A stretch of DNA of 47,085 nucleotides from an uncultured Flavobacteriales bacterium. GTDB taxonomy: Bacteria > Bacteroidota > Bacteroidia > Flavobacteriales_D > Crocinitomicaceae. Shown piece after piece: positions 45,101 to 47,085 of the stretch. Position numbers and translations under genes: made by a program. The DNA lies in the NCBI GenBank assembly GCA_903939755.1, contig CAJAII010000028.1, forward strand, positions 1-47,085. The letters run 5' to 3'. Numbering within the stretch: position 1 is the first letter of the stretch; the number at the start of each line of letters is the position of its first letter. The notes beneath the pieces were generated by a model that saw nothing but the letters and a program-made list of their open reading frames with translations, did no database searches and was not told where the DNA came from.

Positions 45101-47085
45101 GTCGCAAAAGGACAATTATTTGCATCTAATAAGTTAAATTGATAATTCCCTGCACATAAACTACTTATATTTTGTGTATTCCACGTGGTAACTCCATCTG
45201 TCCATTGATATACATAGGGGAAGGTTCCTCCGGAAACGGCGGAGGAAATTCCACCGTTACAATCCCCAAAGCAATTTATTGTTGATCCGGTTATTATAGC
45301 CTGCAGAGCGGCGGGTTCATTGATTGTTACAACCACAGCGGCTGAAGCGCATTGATTCGCATCTAATACCGTAACAGAATAGGAATTAGCTGATAAATTG
45401 GGAATTTGAATAGATAATTGATTGGAAACTTGGCTAAATGGTGGCGCGGGGCCAAAAGGATCAACATTAAACGTATAGGGAGGTGTGCCCCCACTAATTC
45501 CGACATTGAATGAGCCGTCATTATCACCAAAACAAGAAACATTGACGAAGGATGAAATCGAAGCGATAATTGGGGCTTGAGGTGCTGTGATGGTAATTGT
45601 CGCATCATCCTGACACCCGTTATTGTCGATAATAGATACTAAATATGAACCTAGAGGAAGGCTATCAGTGTAACTAGTTAATACATTAAAAATTTCTGGG
45701 CCTTGCGGATCAATTACTGGTGGAGAAGTTGGGGTTATAACCACATTATATGGTGCGGTTCCGTTGGTAGGAGTGACCGTAATTGATCCATTCGGATTTC
45801 CAAAACACAGAATATTGGTTGAAGTAAAGTTAGCTTGGAAAGGTGTTGGAGTAATGATTATACTGTCTGAATATGACGTGGCACAGCCGTTGGCGTCGGT
45901 TACCGTTACCGTGTAAATACCACATGTTAGAGCAGATGGATTAAAGATATTAGGAGGAATATTTGTCGCCGAGCAATTAATCCCCGGATTTAGTAATGGC
46001 GCCCATTGCCATGAGGTGTTATATAGTGGGGAATTTTGATTGGGTGTTCCTCCAGATAGTTGTAAATTAATATACCCAAGACTGTTTCCATCACAAAGGG
46101 GGCCAGAATCTTGCCATCCGATATTGATTGGTGTAGGTTCAGTAACAACTGTTATTACGGTAGACGTGCATCCATAAGCATCGGTTACTAATAATTGATA
46201 ATTTCCATCGGGTAGACCTTGAGGGTCTTCTGAAGCCATTTCTCCCGCGGGGATAGGTCCTCCAACACCTCCAGAAACAGACCACAAGAAAGAATAAGGT
46301 GCCGTTCCTCCTGTAACAGAAGCAAAAATTTCACCATCACTTAGGCCATAACAAGAAACGTTGGTAACATTATCCACCACCGCTGAGACAGCAGAATTCG
46401 GTTGATCAATCGCTATCACTTCTGTATCAACGCATCCATTATTATCAATAATTTCCAAGGTATAAACTCCTGCTGCTAAATTCAGAATGTTGAATTGTCC
46501 TCCAGATATAGCAATATTCCCTTGCAGTACCCCATTAAGTTCAACATCATAATCAGGGGTTCCTCCGGTGGCAAGAAAGCTAATTGAACCCGTGCTGTCC
46601 CCGAAACAATTTACATCTTGAAAACCTATAATCTGAATGTTTGGTGACGTTAATGGATTGATAATCGCCCACGTTTGTGAATTCAATACACAGCCATTCA
46701 AATCAGTAACTTGTACCGAATAATTCCCCGGGCCTAGATTACTTTGGTTTTGTTGGGTATTAGTTACAATCGCAATTGGATTTCCTGAAAAATCTGCGCC
46801 AGTCCATGAAAACGTATAGCTTGGTGTTCCACCAGAAACAGCTGGTGCAATACTTCCGTTGTTTGCTCCAAAGCAAGTAATCTGCTGAGGAGTGGCATTC
46901 ACTGATAAGGTGCTCGGTTCAGTAATAGTGCCTGTAACCGTTACTTGACAGCCATTCGCATCCGTTACTGTATAACTATATGGACCTGCTGATACCGTAA
47001 AAGTACCCGTTCCTGAATAATTCGCGGTGCCACCACTTGCTGATACGGTTACCGTAGTCGTGCCACCATGGCATGGAATAGGTAC
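36175..47085 (-). CDS. Giant SprB-repeat surface adhesin, T9SS cargo (N-terminus beyond window)
   Basis: The frame is open from the right edge to TAA at 36175, at least 3636 codons; the start and signal peptide lie outside. An internal GTG at 46902 is not the start, as the same repeat pattern continues upstream. By reading, I divide it into about 38 complete repeats of 75-105 residues plus one cut by the edge. Each begins around a 'V-CFG-xx-G-I' strand, has a central GGTPPY-like turn and ends with GTYTVTVTDANGC and an 'ITEP' linker, the SprB pattern (Pfam PF13573). Two PKD-like domains follow, then a type B T9SS sorting domain. SprB of Flavobacterium johnsoniae is a mobile gliding adhesin; surface location is well supported here, gliding is inference. 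No PorP/SprF gene lies downstream. Confidence 0.95.
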   Translation of the reverse strand, partial: VPIPCHGGTTTVTVSASGGTANYSGTGTFTVSAGPYSYTVTDANGCQVTVTGTITEPSTLSVNATPQQITCFGANNGSIAPAVSGGTPSYTFSWTGADFSGNPIAIVTNTQQNQSNLGPGNYSVQVTDLNGCVLNSQTWAIINPLTSPNIQIIGFQDVNCFGDSTGSISFLATGGTPDYDVELNGVLQGNIAISGGQFNILNLAAGVYTLEIIDNNGCVDTEVIAIDQPNSAVSAVVDNVTNVSCYGLSDGEIFASVTGGTAPYSFLWSVSGGVGGPIPAGEMASEDPQGLPDGNYQLLVTDAYGCTSTVITVVTEPTPINIGWQDSGPLCDGNSLGYINLQLSGGTPNQNSPLYNTSWQWAPLLNPGINCSATNIPPNIFNPSALTCGIYTVTVTDANGCATSYSDSIIITPTPFQANFTSTNILCFGNPNGSITVTPTNGTAPYNVVITPTSPPVIDPQGPEIFNVLTSYTDSLPLGSYLVSIIDNNGCQDDATITITAPQAPIIASISSFVNVSCFGDNDGSFNVGISGGTPPYTFNVDPFGPAPPFSQVSNQLSIQIPNLSANSYSVTVLDANQCASAAVVVTINEPAALQAIITGSTINCFGDCNGGISSAVSGGTFPYVYQWTDGVTTWNTQNISSLCAGNYQFNLLDANNCPFATSYTVIQPQSAMVVTVIDVNDLSCYGANNGQVQIAVNGGTPNYIATLGGQSQSINPNIDNTATFPNLSPGTYVLSVTDANGCGYTQNITINTPPALTLSVVPTNILCAGQTTGQLLLTANGGVPNLTYVISGPSPSNGIIIGGTPLQIGGILNPPSLAQGAYTVVVTDLNGCSDTVSTNITVPNPIQIVEQIIPVDCHGLSTGQIIPTVSGGAGGYTYSWVASNGGVLTAAASAASQINLPAGTYQLTVSDANNCTLTETYVVTEPQLTLSASISSFTNVSCGNLTDGQITIAISGGTPNYTVSGIGVPQIVNPANGNTAQFQNLTGGNYTLTIIDNNGCSVTVNQSITQPLPLTLGITSTTNVLCNGASTGSLSFTTSGGTAPINYNIVGPPSFSGTIASTAVTVTPISAIPAGTYTVNLSDANGCTQSISTTLTQPQPIVVTPTITPILCFGQGAGAISTSVSGAVGPYTYQWSTTNGNIPGSSTTSNISNVPAGSYTLTVTDANGCPNVQTLAITEPALALSMSLSPPVNISCNPTVNNNYGSIQVTASGGTAGYQVTYQRTSPPGPLVSLPGIEIPLSGGSYSIPPILTAGNYTLTVIDANGCSIQDVFTITEPPVFGATVSVNTILCNPGNTGVLTITTPPGSYPVTYVINGPGGPYSGNINTSPFLLNNLPGGNYTIDLTYNNGLCTQQLSATINQPANPISVNPAVTNVVCAGVNSGSICLTPTGGTGPYSYAWSLPGNANCQNNLAPGIYNVTVTDANGCFVPNTYTISGPVSPLVTAFTSTNVLCLGGGVQYNGTISITANGGSPSYTLTSATLTPALDIINLAGGSYQYSNVSAGTYVVQITDNNGCMDSETITITQPQNPLNATNIAVTDVQCFGDMNGSIAFNVIGGTAPYTISWSAPALPAICAVPASTVSNSGVIAANGLCQGAYTITITDLNNCTHVFTQSIVAPNAPLTATATQTNNPCFGYCTGIATTVPSGGTAPYQHSWSNGQTTPSITGLCIGDYYDTITDANGCVIIVQFSITAPAQAMVVSISHLNVACFDDSTGSIAVNVVGGTPGYNVSWTPGPPFPVAGLEINNSGGTYTIGALLAGTYSIIVEDLNNCPETLSVIITQPTALTYAVTSNNVTCNGASDGFINITVNGGVPAYSYVWTSTAGAPCSIPINQSNATGLCPGNYSVVVTDLNGCNINTSAIISEPAPLLINVNNDTVYCLPLTGSAQAIVSGGTPLYAISWLNASGTNIGNGLSILGLAPGVYSAVVTDANTCTSNAVFNIIGPANPLTATISQTNETCTNNNDGTITIIPSGGTAPYTIYGTSPPWNGTQPVLVSGGNSVSNNMVAGTYTYDIFDSYGCTTSVTTTITEPTYLQAAVSILNVTCNGSNDGNITITPSGATPNYTISWLSGPNSGPCILPVSQVVTGVTSYPNLCPGTYVFEITDLNGCDTTISATILEPTALVLTPSNTDVLCYGIPTGEAGIAVSGGTPTYSYLWTTTNGNIPGSSTTANIGSSLAPNGLTAGTYQVVVTDANNCTSLTTININQPISALLAGISHTDELCFPIPNAISTGTITIGANGGTAPYTIGLGQPNNLIWTGPVTIPFPTILPPVAPSGSTMNNVPANSNGAPYTLTVTDANGCQDTISVVVGSPTALAVTSTPTNVLCTGDTTGAILITPSGGVSPYTVDWLSPLANGPCILPVTSTISAPYTQAGLCAGNYIISITDANGCPETISVPITEPVSLPSSTASQYNNPCYGAALGVASVTAFGGTPGYTYSWTTTTGNIPGPSTTPTIGTAPNGLIAGTYTATITDANGCTTTNTVIITEPGTAIGAAATSTQVSCFNDTNGTVTITAIGGTPPYLISGVTVPFSATIPNITNTPATLSGLAAGVYQFIVTDSNLCSLTVSSTVTQPFPLVATGVSTNILCYGDSDGTISLTITGGTPGPGYSYSWSGPGPIIPAAGPNITGLNIGNYSVVVTDANGCTTPVYNFNITQPPVITSTYITSNNNCHGDSNGAISVAVTGGTVPYTYEWHIGTSTGPIIPLQTAQNISNLPAGQYTLVITDANNCVHTETATILEPSSAITVSAITTNVFCFGDFSGTISPAVSGGVSPYTYQWNGPSPNMPNTNLNQTSLGAGTYTFIVTDDLLCSAVYNYTIVQPLNPISFAYTTTDNLCYGDATGQISMTVSGGTPGYSFLWSNPSNIYAATESISNLPVGSYSLQVTDNFGCTASVNSIQIIQPLPIVFNYPSTYVDIINCYGDNDANIYTSVAGGTPSINGYTYVWTASNGGVIPIGQGASPNLNIITPGSYNLSVTDANGCVKDTTFIITEPLALVMTLSADTINCFGDSTGIISVALQGGTASYDISWAGPTQGNPNGAELLTAPGLYLINNLPEGTYTITAIDSNGCTVSMQETIIQSSQIDTINVSVSKPLCHGDSNGSIIVGAIIGGTPSLINGYSYSWSASQGGIILPGQAGPFIYNNNPINLSGLPAGIYTLSIIDSLNCERQFNITVTNPDSLTLEGVTFNNISCKGACSGQILFDPNGGTAGYSVNLLYSTGGTFAVIATKPISSQEANLYPDSLYSFDGLCPGQYIIQIYDANNCSINYPSIIILTEPATSMGISASVLSNSGCNNDEGEISVSAFGGLSSYNVEWQAIPLGQIVFPSGNIATSGGNYSIDSLGGGTYIISVTDANGCTIDTTLFINSINNLIASFDLSDTIGCAPLTINFTNTTVGTGLSFEWVFTNATTSTEEDPSVTFSTPGNYSVTLIANDANGCSDTLSMLDLIHIFPIPTASFQATTAEIDYYSGLINFINNSTNAQFYSWDFGDFSLDSEEENPGHIYPAQTNGGYIVTLIAIDTNGCTDQTQAYFIINETLVVNVPNSITINDDGINEAFIPVFSNLEMVTEYYLSIYNRWGQIIFETNDPTLPWDAEYNGYDVQIGTYNWQITYKDDNFLEKTINGHVNVLR
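36178..36460 (-). other. T9SS type B (gliding-motility CHU_C-like) sorting domain of the giant adhesin
   Basis: The last 95 or so residues, VPNSITINDDGINEAFIP, then YYLSIYNRWGQIIFETND, PWDAEYNG and GTYNWQITYKD, are the classical type B C-terminal domain (TIGR04131). It directs the protein through the type IX secretion system; unlike type A domains, it commonly needs a SprF/PorP-family partner. Confidence 0.92.
36466..36960 (-). other. Two PKD-like domains of the giant adhesin
   Basis: Between the last SprB repeat and the sorting domain are two Ig-like PKD units: FDLSDTIGCAPLTINFTN ... FEWVFTNATT ... PGNYSVTLIANDANGC (about 36715-36960) and SFQATTAEIDYYSGLINFIN ... YSWDFGD ... YIVTLIAIDTNGC (about 36466-36714). 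The second has the canonical WDFGD. They probably act as a stalk at the cell-proximal end. Confidence 0.85.
36961..47085 (-). repeat. Array of about 38 SprB-type protein repeats (10.1 kb)
   Basis: A period of about 260-270 bp is visible as recurring plus-strand words such as CCATTAGCATC and its variants, the complement of codons for DANG near each repeat end. Repeats are diverged at DNA level, with the exception of shared blocks noted in the findings. Nearly every repeat has one Cys near its start and one in the closing NGC/NNC. Confidence 0.92.

Noticed and set aside
46900..46902. GTG as start codon of the giant adhesin
   Set aside because: The upstream 61 codons to the window edge are open and encode the end of another SprB repeat, so the true start is outside.
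36961..47085. Regular 260-270 bp periodicity that might be read as a satellite or CRISPR-like array
   Set aside because: The period follows protein repeats in one continuous open frame; units vary in length and sequence, and there are no short identical repeats with unique spacers.

Overview
The window is a low-GC chromosomal segment of a Bacteroidota bacterium, most likely from the order Flavobacteriales. The evidence is two proteins with type IX secretion (T9SS) C-terminal sorting domains (one type A, one type B), a giant SprB-repeat adhesin, very short single-strand binding proteins without an acidic tail, a purH-mreBCD-mrdA-rodA cluster, little sign of Shine-Dalgarno sites, and several matches to the TAnnTTTG promoter element of this phylum. 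The family cannot be fixed from the window alone.

Layout. Positions 1-488 hold the tail of a probable GIY-YIG endonuclease gene and two copies of a hairpin-rich unit of about 150 bp. Positions 489-8431 (minus strand) carry a Kup potassium transporter, a TMTC-like membrane protein with TPRs, a C-terminal processing protease, a dCMP deaminase-type protein, an FAD oxidoreductase and a ComF-type phosphoribosyltransferase; the last four are tightly packed or overlapping. A gap of about 380 bp leads into nrdB-nrdA (class Ia ribonucleotide reductase). An LtaS-like sulfatase-fold membrane protein faces nrdA tail to tail.

Positions 14187-24013 hold purH followed by the rod-shape and wall-synthesis cluster mreB, mreC, mreD, PBP2, rodA and a class A PBP: cytoskeleton, scaffold, SEDS glycosyltransferase and transpeptidases in one run. 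Next come scoA-scoB (3-oxoacid CoA-transferase), a cysQ-type phosphatase, two tandem related outer-membrane barrel-like proteins that resemble RemB, and a YARHG-domain lipoprotein.

Positions 29982-31095 (minus) hold three tandem, divergent ssb paralogs with a GC-rich inverted repeat between two of them. A secreted CotH-kinase-family protein follows, then an enoyl-CoA hydratase overlapping a Wzx/MATE-type flippase, then an ArsC/Spx-family protein and a BrxA/B-type bacilliredoxin. The last 10.9 kb is one open reading frame on the minus strand, running off the right edge. It encodes at least 3636 residues: about 38 complete SprB-type repeats plus one cut by the edge, two PKD-like domains and a T9SS type B sorting domain. 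It is the most striking feature of the window. No tRNA, rRNA, CRISPR array, prophage or insertion sequence was recognised.
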